Program-made: the position numbers and the translations under genes | DNA from: an uncultured candidate division Zixibacteria bacterium | Lineage (GTDB): Bacteria; Zixibacteria; MSB-5A5; GN15; PGXB01 | Direction of reading: 5' to 3' | NCBI GenBank assembly: GCA_937925655.1 | Contig: CALAMC010000040.1 | Location: forward strand, 1 to 12,335 | Length of the DNA: 12,335 nucleotides | In this document: positions 1 to 6,437 of the stretch, in pieces | Layout of the letters: every line of letters starts with the position of its first letter | Numbering within the stretch: the stretch's first letter is position 1 | The notes under the pieces: model-generated | What the model was told of the DNA's origin: nothing | Databases searched by the model: none | What the model saw: only the letters and a program-made list of their open reading frames with translations

Positions 1-1
1 C

Positions 2-88
2 AATGCGATATTTATCGCAGACGGCAATGAGGGAAATCACCTTTGTCCCGAATTTATTAGAATTATGGTGGATGGAATGTCGCCTTAG
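2..88 (+). CDS. Possible C-terminal end of a plus-strand gene cut by the window edge
   Basis: The frame starting at base 2 is open from the window edge to a TAG at 86-88. It would encode 28 residues with a protein-like composition (it contains IADGNEGNHLCPEF). The overlapping frame that starts with ATG at base 3 gives a tryptophan- and arginine-rich product that looks non-coding. A 28-codon open frame is not significant by itself, so this is a tentative call. I recognise no family. If real, it converges on the minus-strand lipoprotein gene, and the hairpin at 116-160 lies just behind it. Confidence 0.28.
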   Translation, partial: NAIFIADGNEGNHLCPEFIRIMVDGMSP

Positions 89-115
89 GGGATGGGTGAT
101 GCGACGTTTAGGGAA

Positions 116-160
116 CCCGACATTCGTAGACCCTGAATTTTATGAAGGGAGAATGTCGGG
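116..160. repeat. Inverted repeat forming a long hairpin
   Basis: CCCGACATTC (116-125) is perfectly complementary to GAATGTCGGG (151-160). Inside the 25-base loop, CCCT (131-134) can pair with AGGG (146-149), which gives a two-step stem. The core GAATGTCG occurs a third time at 75-82. No T-run follows on either strand, so it is a poor intrinsic terminator. It looks more like a REP-type interspersed intergenic element, but one copy in one window cannot show that. Confidence 0.5.
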
Positions 161-562
161 CCACGCCCACCAACCCGATGTTAATTCCGCCCGTCCCCCT
201 TATGTATGAGGCCTATAATTATGATTGAAATTTACCCGGTGCACCAACCGGACCTCGGAAAAAATAATAAAATGACAAAACAAACCCATTTTGCCGCAAT
301 CCCTTCGCAGGTATATGATTATCAATGCCAAAAACACTTTTCCAAAACCGCTTTCAATGACGCCGAAACCATGGAGTCGCACTTCAAATTTGAATACCAT
401 ATTGAAAGCCTTCAGGTTATACCGAAAAACCGCATTTACGACCGCGCCCTCCCCTGCCAAAAATTAAAAAATTTTCAAGAACGAACCCGTTTCGCCACAA
501 CCGAAAGAAATATAATGAATTACACAAATTCGTGGATTATTATGGTCTATAATCAATATTGG
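161..562. other. About 400 bases with no convincing gene
   Basis: This stretch lies between the hairpin and the stop codon of the substrate-binding lipoprotein. Short open frames exist on both strands. Their products have no signal peptide, recognisable motif or good ribosome binding site, and the longest minus-strand one would need a TTG start. The sequence becomes AT-rich toward 470-560. I found no strong hairpin plus T-run to end the lipoprotein transcript. A small imperfect palindrome around 519-533 (GAATT, five bases, AATTC) is too weak to call. Confidence 0.5.
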
Positions 563-1354
563 TCACAAAGAATCCGCGATATTTTCTGCGACACTGAACC
601 AGCGGGAGTTGATTTCCTCGTACCGCCCGGATGACTTCAATTGCTCGATAGCTTTATTGATATACTCCAGAAGCTTATGATTATCTTTCCTGACCGCGAT
701 CCCATAATGCTCCTCGGACAACAGCTCCCCGACCGTTTTGGCCAGCGCCCGCCTTTTGATATATTCCATCGTCGTCGGGTAGTCGTTCAACACCGCGTCG
801 AGATGCCCGTTTTCCATATCGATGAAAGCGGCGCCGATATTATCGTACGAGAACACCGTCACCCCCTGCATGGCCTTGGCCATCCGTTCGCCGGTCGTCC
901 CCAGCTGCACCCCGACCCGCCGCCGGACCAGATCGGCCGAGGAATTTATGACCGTATCGCTCACCGGCACCGCCACCACCTGCCCGGCCAGATAGTACGG
1001 CTCCGAGAAGGCCACCATCGCCGCCCGCTCCGGCGTAATCGTCATGGCCGATATGATACAATCGTACTTGCCGCCCTTCAGCCCCGATATGATACCATCG
1101 AAAGGCGTCACCACAAACTCCGGCGTCCACCCGTTTTCCTCGCAGATGGCTTTCATGATATCGATGTCGAAGCCAACCGGTTGCCCCGATTCGGTATCGA
1201 CAATTTCGAATGGTGGATAGGTGGCATCGGTGCCGATGCGCAATGTCGAGCCTTCGGCCCAGTCTTGTTTATGGCTGTCATTCTGCCCGCACGAAATACA
1301 CGCCGAACCGATGACAAGGCCGATGAATATGATATTAAAAAAGGGCGACCTCAT
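563..1354 (-). CDS. Amino-acid-type ABC transporter substrate-binding lipoprotein
   Basis: This is a 263-residue solute-binding protein of family 3 (polar amino acids). It would bind its ligand outside the inner membrane and deliver it to an ABC permease. A hydrophobic N-terminus (about residues 5-18) ends in ACISCGQ. C22 is the likelier lipidation site and C19 the alternative; neither lipobox is canonical. Family landmarks follow in order: YPPFE with GFDIDIMKAI near the N-terminus; SAMTITPERA with the arginine that normally holds the ligand carboxylate; FSEPYY; and GHLDAVLNDYP, whose Asp normally holds the amino group. No permease or ATPase gene is nearby, so it is either an orphan or serves a distant transporter. 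I chose ATG at 1354. An in-frame TTG at 1369 lies upstream of the predicted transcription start and has no better ribosome site. The ligand cannot be told from sequence. Confidence 0.9.
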   Translation of the reverse strand: MRSPFFNIIFIGLVIGSACISCGQNDSHKQDWAEGSTLRIGTDATYPPFEIVDTESGQPVGFDIDIMKAICEENGWTPEFVVTPFDGIISGLKGGKYDCIISAMTITPERAAMVAFSEPYYLAGQVVAVPVSDTVINSSADLVRRRVGVQLGTTGERMAKAMQGVTVFSYDNIGAAFIDMENGHLDAVLNDYPTTMEYIKRRALAKTVGELLSEEHYGIAVRKDNHKLLEYINKAIEQLKSSGRYEEINSRWFSVAENIADSL

Positions 1355-1360
1355 GTATCG

Positions 1361-1389
1361 ATTATACAAGATCGCCCGATCCGGATCAA
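1361..1389 (-). promoter_or_regulatory. Near-consensus housekeeping promoter for the substrate-binding lipoprotein
   Basis: On the minus strand, TTGATC (1384-1389) and TATAAT (1361-1366) are separated by exactly 17 bases (1367-1383). Six bases separate TATAAT from the ATG at 1354. The expected start of transcription is therefore the A of the ATG or a base next to it, and the mRNA would have no leader and no Shine-Dalgarno sequence. The promoter fits neatly into the 51-base gap behind the LiaF-like gene. It means the lipoprotein can be expressed apart from the upstream stress genes. Confidence 0.65.
1370..1387. promoter_or_regulatory. Overlapping palindromes in the promoter spacer, possible operator
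   Basis: GATCGCCCGATC (1370-1381) has five-base inverted arms around CC. It overlaps GATCCGGATC (1378-1387), a perfect ten-base palindrome. Together they fill the spacer and touch the -35 box of the lipoprotein promoter, where a bound repressor would block polymerase. No regulator gene is visible nearby, and GATC-rich words could arise by chance, so this is a tentative operator. Confidence 0.3.
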
Positions 1390-1405
1390 ATAAAATATGT
1401 TACCG

Positions 1406-2302
1406 CTATTTTTGCTGAATCGACAAATGCTTCAGCCCGGCCCCGATATCAATATAAATCTTGGTCGCGGCCGTATCGAATCCCTCGGAAATGAATTTAT
1501 CATCGAGCCTCCTAAGTCCCAGCGCCCCGAAATACCCGGAATAATCCCCGCCGCCTATCTCCAGGCCGGCCGTAGCCGGGACACCGAGATACAAACGGGA
1601 ATTCTCTCCGGCAATAGACAGCCGGACATCGGACACCCGGTCACCAATCGTTACATCGATCAGGCCGTCGTCATTTTCGACCGTCAACTCTTTCAGAATT
1701 ATACCCGACAAATCCAGCCGGAGATTGGCCTCGTCGCCGACACATTCGAGCTTGAGCGGCACTGTTTCGCTGAACATGAAATCCCAGTCCCGGTCGCCAT
1801 AATTACGGATATTGATAAATCTCCCGCCGGAACGCAACTCGCTGTCAACCGTCAGGCGGGCCGTATTGCCTTCGCGTTTGAAATCTATTTTGGGCTTCCT
1901 TATGTAACGGTCGAAATCGGCTTTGGCCAGATACTTCGAAGTCCGCTTGACCTTAAGGTCGTTCCGACCATGATCGATATACACGTCGAGCTCTTCAATT
2001 TCCGGGTCGAACTTTTCTTCCCAGCCCGATGACGCATATGACCAGCGCTCGGTGCGATAATTATTATCGGCGACGGCCAGATAGACAATCCCCGCGGCCA
2101 GCAAAACCGGAGGCACAAAAGCCAGCGCCTTCAAACGCAAACCGATAAACAGCTTTTCCAGCCCGATAGCGATCAGAAGCACCGGCCACCATTGCACCAG
2201 ATCCCACCAGAAATCCCAGTACAACCGATCGGCATTATGCAATATTATCAGGATACCGGCGATTATCAGCAGCAACCCCCAGCGAAAACGAACCGGATTC
2301 AT
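1406..2302 (-). CDS. LiaF-like membrane protein with C-terminal beta-rich envelope domain
   Basis: This is a 298-residue protein. The N-terminal part (about residues 8-78) has hydrophobic segments with the W-W-P-V-L-L-I-A-I-G-L pattern of LiaI/LiaF-type membrane regions. The remainder (about 100-298) is polar and beta-rich, with alternating hydrophobic residues and repeated 'D..L...' strands. This is the style of the LiaF C-terminal and 'toast rack' domains, which probably sit outside the membrane. In Firmicutes LiaF restrains an envelope-stress kinase; here the partner is unknown. The gene begins inside the stop of the PspC gene (ATGA overlap, 2299-2302), so the two are translationally coupled. 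No kinase or response regulator is nearby; the local candidate regulator is the ECF sigma/anti-sigma pair upstream. The family assignment is good, the role is inferred. Confidence 0.75.
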   Translation of the reverse strand: MNPVRFRWGLLLIIAGILIILHNADRLYWDFWWDLVQWWPVLLIAIGLEKLFIGLRLKALAFVPPVLLAAGIVYLAVADNNYRTERWSYASSGWEEKFDPEIEELDVYIDHGRNDLKVKRTSKYLAKADFDRYIRKPKIDFKREGNTARLTVDSELRSGGRFINIRNYGDRDWDFMFSETVPLKLECVGDEANLRLDLSGIILKELTVENDDGLIDVTIGDRVSDVRLSIAGENSRLYLGVPATAGLEIGGGDYSGYFGALGLRRLDDKFISEGFDTAATKIYIDIGAGLKHLSIQQK

Positions 2303-2721
2303 TGCCCCACCCCCGTCGGTTGCGTTTCATTATTGGGCTTTGCTTTATTACCGGTCACGCCCAATATCAGATACGCCCCCAGGGCAATCAAAACAATCGG
2401 CCATAAATACCAGATGTCAAACCACCACCAGAGATTGTTCATTAAAAACACCAGCCCGACCGCGATCAGTAAAATACCGGGAAGATATTTATTGGCCGGC
2501 GAGTACTGCCTCTTTAACGGTTCGACCGGATCCAGAATCGGGCGTAGCGGCATAACTATCCATGAAATAATATATGCAATCAGCCCGATACCATGAGCGA
2601 ACACCAGAAGGATCATGGCGATGCGAATAAATGTCGGGTCGATATTGAAATATTCTCCCAGCCCGCCGCATACCCCGGCGATTTTATTATCGATGCGACT
2701 GCGATACAGCTTTCTATCCAT
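2299..2721 (-). CDS. PspC-domain membrane protein with LiaI/LiaF-type C-terminal segment
   Basis: This is a 140-residue protein. Residues 3-60 form a PspC domain: LYRSRIDNKIAGVCGGLGEYF, then DPTFIRIAMILL, then a membrane segment ending in WIVMPLRP. Residues 80-122 form a second hydrophobic pair of the LiaI/LiaF kind, with the order PGILLIAVG then WPIVLIALGAYLIL. The C-terminal tail is polar. PspC proteins act in phage-shock or envelope-stress responses at the inner membrane. The ATG at 2721 is fixed by a strong Shine-Dalgarno sequence, AAAAGGAGG (2726-2734), four bases upstream. The anti-sigma gene ends 64 bases before it. That gap shows no clear promoter, though a TAGAAT hexamer overlaps the end of the anti-sigma gene. 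Transcription may continue from the sigma operon. Confidence 0.88.
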   Translation of the reverse strand: MDRKLYRSRIDNKIAGVCGGLGEYFNIDPTFIRIAMILLVFAHGIGLIAYIISWIVMPLRPILDPVEPLKRQYSPANKYLPGILLIAVGLVFLMNNLWWWFDIWYLWPIVLIALGAYLILGVTGNKAKPNNETQPTGVGQ

Positions 2722-2785
2722 GCCGCCTCCTTTTCTATTAAGGGCTTTCTTTATCTTGAATTACGTAAACGGGAATGAAAAGATT

Positions 2786-4123
2786 CTATTTTTTACGAGA
2801 TTCCAGGTCGGACATGTAGCGTGCGATAATTTCGGCCAGATCCCCCCCGGATTGCTCTTTCAACCGGGATAATTTATCAAGGTGGGGCCGTATATCGACC
2901 GTATCACCGGATAACATGGCGGTTTTATACAAAGCCTCGGCATAGTGCCACCTCATAGAATCGACCGCAGTGCTATCCGCCGCCATTGTCTGCCGCGCCG
3001 CCTTGGCCACAGCCATGCGATAATGCGGCGAACCGGTTTCAGCCAAAGCGATCTCGAGACTGTCCAGCCGCCCCGACCAATACGCCAGCGAATCGACCTC
3101 CTCCACCGTCATGCCAACAACCGACACATCCTTATCCGACAGCACAAAGTCGGCCCCTCCCCGGAGTGTTTCTTTTTCCTTTACAAAAGCCACCTCCCCC
3201 GCCCGACCGCTTCTAATAATGACCTCGCCACCCGATGTATCACCGGGTTTGGATGTTTTCCTCAACAGTTCATCAACAGACATTAATGGTATGTCAGATA
3301 TTTTCCCCTTTGCGGTTTCAGGCTTCGCCAGTTCCCTGGGTTTTATCCCGACCGCTTCCCTCGACTCCGGCTCGACCGCCGCCGGCTGTTTGGTGCTTTC
3401 TTCAATCCGTCCTCGGTCCAGCGCCTCCATCCCCTGTTCCAGCGTAATTTCCTCATGATGCATTGAGGGTTGAATCAGGTTGCTTCCGGCAACATCCAAT
3501 TTCCCCTCCCCTTGCGGTTCAATTCCTGGCGTTTGCCATTCGACGCCTTTTTCATGAGTCATAGCCTGCATTTCTGCCATCATTACCTGTTCAGTCGCAA
3601 TAGATGGTTCGGGTGGCGGCGATGCTTTTTCATCTTCAACTGCCCGGGGTTCGGCTTTCGGGGTTATCGGTCCCTTCTTAACGGCTTCTTCGTCAGGCAC
3701 ATTGGTTATTGCCGTATCAACTATGGCCGGGGCCATCCGCGGCATGGCATCTTCTTTCGGCCGATCAAAATCGGGGTATCGTTTTACTTCGTAAATCGTA
3801 ATCACCCCGACCAATATCACCGACGCCGCCACGGCCAGCGTGCGCAGGCGCCAAAATTTCCTGGCCGCCTTAACCGGCACAATTTTCTTCTCATCCTCCG
3901 CGGCGATTCTATCCAGTATCGACTCTTTTTGCGCCCGCCAGAAATCATCATCGCCGTCAAGCATCAGTCCCTCGGCCTGCTCGGCCAAAGCCTTGAGCTC
4001 ATCGTAGTACACACGAGCTTCATCGGACTGCTCCAGCAACCGCATAGCGTCGGCGACACCGCTTTCGTCGAGCTGACTATCGAAATAGCGCTCGATCAAA
4101 TGTTTTTTTTCATTATCCAGCAT
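2786..4123 (-). CDS. Membrane anti-sigma factor without zinc ligands, with large periplasmic region
   Basis: This 445-residue protein is encoded right after the ECF sigma gene. Residues 1-50 follow the layout of the usual anti-sigma domain (IERYFDSQLDE, then a helix ending in YYDELKAL). The Cys pair of the zinc form is replaced by a stretch reading LLEQSDEARVYY, so it is a zinc-free version. One membrane helix lies at about 94-111 (TLAVAASVILVGVITI). Residues 118-275 are rich in Pro, Glu and Lys and look disordered. Residues 278-318 resemble part of a TonB-receptor plug (VDELL, then GGEVIIRSGRAGEVAFV). Residues 345-445 are predicted helical. It should hold the sigma factor at the inner membrane until an envelope signal frees it. 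It starts 8 bases after the sigma stop with no ribosome site, so translation is probably coupled. The pairing is inferred from position and architecture. Confidence 0.75.
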   Translation of the reverse strand: MLDNEKKHLIERYFDSQLDESGVADAMRLLEQSDEARVYYDELKALAEQAEGLMLDGDDDFWRAQKESILDRIAAEDEKKIVPVKAARKFWRLRTLAVAASVILVGVITIYEVKRYPDFDRPKEDAMPRMAPAIVDTAITNVPDEEAVKKGPITPKAEPRAVEDEKASPPPEPSIATEQVMMAEMQAMTHEKGVEWQTPGIEPQGEGKLDVAGSNLIQPSMHHEEITLEQGMEALDRGRIEESTKQPAAVEPESREAVGIKPRELAKPETAKGKISDIPLMSVDELLRKTSKPGDTSGGEVIIRSGRAGEVAFVKEKETLRGGADFVLSDKDVSVVGMTVEEVDSLAYWSGRLDSLEIALAETGSPHYRMAVAKAARQTMAADSTAVDSMRWHYAEALYKTAMLSGDTVDIRPHLDKLSRLKEQSGGDLAEIIARYMSDLESRKK

Positions 4124-4131
4124 GACACAAT

Positions 4132-4686
4132 CTATAAATGTTCCTTGAGCATTTCCATAAGTTTCGCCCGCGCCCGGTGCAGGCGCGAATCCACCGTTCC
4201 CGGTGATATATTAAGCTGTTCAGCGATTTTTTCATACGGCATTTTCTCTATCATCCGCAACACGAAAACCGTGCGGTACTGTTCCGGAAGGCTCATCACC
4301 GCCCGCGCCAGGACCCGGTCGTTTTCCTTCTCGATCAATTTATCCAGAGGATTTAACGCCCGATCCGGAATTTTCTCGAATTCATCTTCCATTTCCGATG
4401 CCTGCGTCTGACGAGCCTCTCGCTTCAACCGGTTGAGCGCCAGATTGCGGGCAATCGTGGACAGCCAGGGGTAAAAGGGCTTGTCCGGCTCAAACGTGGC
4501 CAGCGCCTGCCAGGCATTGACAAACGCATCCTGCACGACATCATCGGTGCCGTCTTTGGATTTGAGAAGCATAAACACGAATCGAAAAAGCCTCCTCTGA
4601 TAGCGGGTCACCAGTTCACCGAACGCCCGGCGATCGCCGCTGGCGGCTTGCTCAATGAACCGACGATCTTCCGGGCCATTATCCAT
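4132..4686 (-). CDS. ECF-family RNA polymerase sigma factor
   Basis: This 184-residue protein has the two-domain ECF layout. Sigma region 2 covers about residues 20-90 and includes TDDVVQDAFVNAWQAL and the -10-recognising stretch WLSTIARNLALNRLKR. Region 4 covers about 130-180, with LPEQYRTVFVLRM followed by the helix-turn-helix YEKIAEQLNISPGTVDSRLHRAR. Regions 1 and 3 are absent, as expected for the class. Length is normal. It starts 16 bases after holA ends, with only a weak ribosome site (TAAGAA), and is followed at once by its likely anti-sigma partner. Being behind holA, it may get basal transcription from the upstream genes. I could not identify an autoregulated ECF promoter. The likely regulon includes the PspC and LiaF-like genes downstream, which is inference. 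Confidence 0.92.
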   Translation of the reverse strand: MDNGPEDRRFIEQAASGDRRAFGELVTRYQRRLFRFVFMLLKSKDGTDDVVQDAFVNAWQALATFEPDKPFYPWLSTIARNLALNRLKREARQTQASEMEDEFEKIPDRALNPLDKLIEKENDRVLARAVMSLPEQYRTVFVLRMIEKMPYEKIAEQLNISPGTVDSRLHRARAKLMEMLKEHL

Positions 4687-4702
4687 AATTCTTACAGCCC
4701 AA

Positions 4703-5722
4703 TCAGTCTTTTCTTCCCTGAATTGCCCGTCCGGCGTCAGATTTTTCCTTGCACAGAGACTGGATATTTACAATAAGCTTTTCCAGAATCATGCTTTCGG
4801 GCTTGATATTGCCGCGCAAATCACGGTCGGCGCTTGCCGTAAGTTCTATAATTTCTTCAAGTTGCGCATTCGTGAAAAGACCCGTGAATTTACGGTATTT
4901 CCAGCTATGGTCGGATTTGCCCATCATCGCCGGTTTCCCGTTTTTAACCAGATAAACGCCCAGAAAAAACTCCCCCAGTTGAAAAATCAGGGTCGACGGC
5001 CGATCCCCCTTGCGAAGCAGATTGTGCAATGTCCCCAAGGCGATTTCCAGATTAAAAGAGGCCACTTTCTCGCCCAATACATAATTCTCGAAAGATTGAT
5101 AGTCGGAGCAGATTTCATTGATATCGGCGACCGTTACACGCCCCCCTTTGCCGATATAATCGATAATCTTGTTGACCTCGCCGATGATTCCTCCCAAATC
5201 TCCTCCGGCCAATTCGATTAAAAGCTCCAGAGCCTCGGAGTCGATTTCAATCTCGTTTTCCTTGAGTATAAAACGTATCTTTTTGCCCGATTCCGCCATC
5301 GTGTATTTCTTGAACTCAACCGCCGTGGTTTGCTCGACTAAAAGTTTAAACGTCCTGGCGTCCTTGCGCGGGGTTTTGTCCGCCGGGGAAATTAATATGA
5401 CCATGCGATTGGGATCGGGCGGATCGAGCATTTTAAACAGTTTCTCGAGATGGGCCGGTGTCAGAGCTTGAATATCACCTATGACAAAAGCCTGCTTTTC
5501 CCCGAGCATTGGCACGACCGATAGCTCCGTCAGAATATCTTTGATATCCTCCCGCGAGGCCGACAGGTTTTTATACCCAAAATTAAATGATTGCCGGGGC
5601 AAAAATTTACGGACCAGCGAGCGTTCCGCTTCCTTGATACGATAATCCTCGCTCCCGTAGAAATAGTAAACCGGACGAAAACGGCCGGCTTCAAGTTCTT
5701 TTATTAGATCATTTGGTGACAC
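4703..5722 (-). CDS. holA: DNA polymerase III subunit delta
   Basis: This 339-residue protein is the usual length for the delta subunit of the clamp loader, which opens the beta sliding clamp so it can be loaded on primed DNA. The N-terminal AAA-like domain shows the family opening FRPVYYFYGSEDYRIKEAE (about residues 15-33). The TELSVVPMLGEKQAFVIGD stretch follows near 65-85. The middle part has the family's LIELAGGDLGGIIGEVNKI pattern (about 168-186), and the helical collar domain fills the rest (from about 210). The start is GTG at 5722, because no ATG fits the conserved N-terminus; a GGGG tract just upstream may serve as ribosome site. A 31-base gap separates it from the RNase H-like gene upstream, and the sigma gene follows 16 bases after it, suggesting one transcript. 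Confidence 0.93.
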   Translation of the reverse strand: MSPNDLIKELEAGRFRPVYYFYGSEDYRIKEAERSLVRKFLPRQSFNFGYKNLSASREDIKDILTELSVVPMLGEKQAFVIGDIQALTPAHLEKLFKMLDPPDPNRMVILISPADKTPRKDARTFKLLVEQTTAVEFKKYTMAESGKKIRFILKENEIEIDSEALELLIELAGGDLGGIIGEVNKIIDYIGKGGRVTVADINEICSDYQSFENYVLGEKVASFNLEIALGTLHNLLRKGDRPSTLIFQLGEFFLGVYLVKNGKPAMMGKSDHSWKYRKFTGLFTNAQLEEIIELTASADRDLRGNIKPESMILEKLIVNIQSLCKEKSDAGRAIQGRKD

Positions 5723-5753
5723 AGCCCCAAATTAGGGCCGGAAAAGATAATCG

Positions 5754-6242
5754 TCAATCAAAAAGGTTACGGACTGCCGGGTTTTGACCTTTGGGTATCC
5801 AGCCAATAGAATACGTATATTTTTCCTTGTATTCCAACACTTTGCCCAACAACTGGCTGTATTCGTACTGGCAGGTCTTCTCGTTGATCTGACCGATTAA
5901 ATCGAGATTGTCGCCGTAGATGTTGAGTTCCTTGCCCTGAAAAAGCTTCTGATTAAGCTCGATAAATTCCAATAGGGTCAATAGAGAGGCATATTCGGTA
6001 TGAAGTTCCTCCCCGGCGAAGGGGGCCTTGAAATTGATCCCGACTTCAGGGATCGAAAAACAAACCAGCATTTTTTTGTCGTCACCGGCTTCGCCGTCGC
6101 GATTATATATGCCAAAGTAACAGTTCATGCCTCTTATTCGGGCAAACTCCCTGCCATTTTGCAAACCGATTTTATCCAATTGTAAGTCGTTGTCGGAAAA
6201 TACAAAAGCGCCGCGAACCCGCCGGGCATTGCAAAATGCCAT
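5754..6242 (-). CDS. Small divergent RNase H-fold protein
   Basis: This 162-residue protein (from ATG at 6242) can be laid onto the RNase HI / reverse-transcriptase-associated RNase H fold. A first strand reads GAFVFSDND (Asp17 or Asp19 as first acidic residue). The second and third strands are NCYFGIYNRDG and KKMLVCFSI. A helix reads TEYASLLTLLEFIE (Glu83), then IYGDNLDLIGQIN carries Asp111. It ends with WIPKGQNPA, like the 'hvpRexN' end of plant-type RNase H. The last metal-binding Asp expected after that motif is missing (Arg158 stands near its place), so activity is uncertain. The upstream boundary is a TGA at 6276-6278. A TTG at 6269 would add nine residues. Neither start has a clear ribosome site. 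It lies 31 bases before holA. The fold match is read by eye. Confidence 0.6.
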   Translation of the reverse strand: MAFCNARRVRGAFVFSDNDLQLDKIGLQNGREFARIRGMNCYFGIYNRDGEAGDDKKMLVCFSIPEVGINFKAPFAGEELHTEYASLLTLLEFIELNQKLFQGKELNIYGDNLDLIGQINEKTCQYEYSQLLGKVLEYKEKYTYSIGWIPKGQNPAVRNLFD

Positions 6243-6345
6243 GAAGACCGGTTCATAATACGGGTGCAAATCGGGTCAAATATGCAGTCAAAAGCTGTAA
6301 ATCAATGACAGGAATTCATTCGTCCCAGCGATGTTGCCTTTGTTA

Positions 6346-6373
6346 TTGTATCCTGTGCCATTTTTTTTATATT
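6346..6373 (+). promoter_or_regulatory. Candidate promoter for the secreted-protein gene
   Basis: TTGTAT (6346-6351) and TATATT (6368-6373) are 16 bases apart. They are embedded in a T8 run and next to the perfect palindrome ATATTTAAATAT (6369-6380). The implied leader is about 58 bases. The start codon at 6438 has a consensus Shine-Dalgarno sequence (GGAGG, 6427-6431, six-base spacing). On the minus strand the same spot offers TACAAT (6345-6350) as a -10 for the RNase H-like gene, with no good -35. AT-richness makes chance matches likely. Confidence 0.33.
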
Positions 6374-6437
6374 TAAATATCTTAAGCAGAGGGAAATATC
6401 TTTTATCTCAAAAACCTGAATCAAAAGGAGGTTTCAG

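Noticed and set aside
200..460. Minus-strand open frame of 86 codons downstream of the lipoprotein
   Set aside because: It needs a TTG start, has no Shine-Dalgarno sequence and no domain. I could not exclude a decayed gene but have no positive evidence.
206..634. Plus-strand open frame of 142 codons at the left end
   Set aside because: It has no recognisable motif, no good ribosome site, and runs antisense into the end of the lipoprotein gene.
641..1393. Long open frame (250 codons) on the plus strand opposite the lipoprotein gene
   Set aside because: It is the antisense shadow of a well-supported gene. The product is rich in His, Arg and Pro and has no domain or ribosome site.
2722..2800. 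Possible promoter for the PspC gene (TAGAAT over the anti-sigma stop codon)
   Set aside because: The hexamer is good but the matching -35 (CCGACC) has only three consensus bases, and no convincing ECF-type motif was found.
3470..4411. Long plus-strand open frame (313 codons) opposite the anti-sigma and sigma genes
   Set aside because: It spans two real genes and their junction on the other strand. The product looks random, with runs of Phe, Arg and Ser, and the frame is kept open by codon bias.
6243..6291. TTGACC / TATTAT and TTGACT / TATTAT as a promoter for the RNase H-like gene
   Set aside because: The spacings are 13 and 25 bases, outside the range that works for the housekeeping sigma factor.
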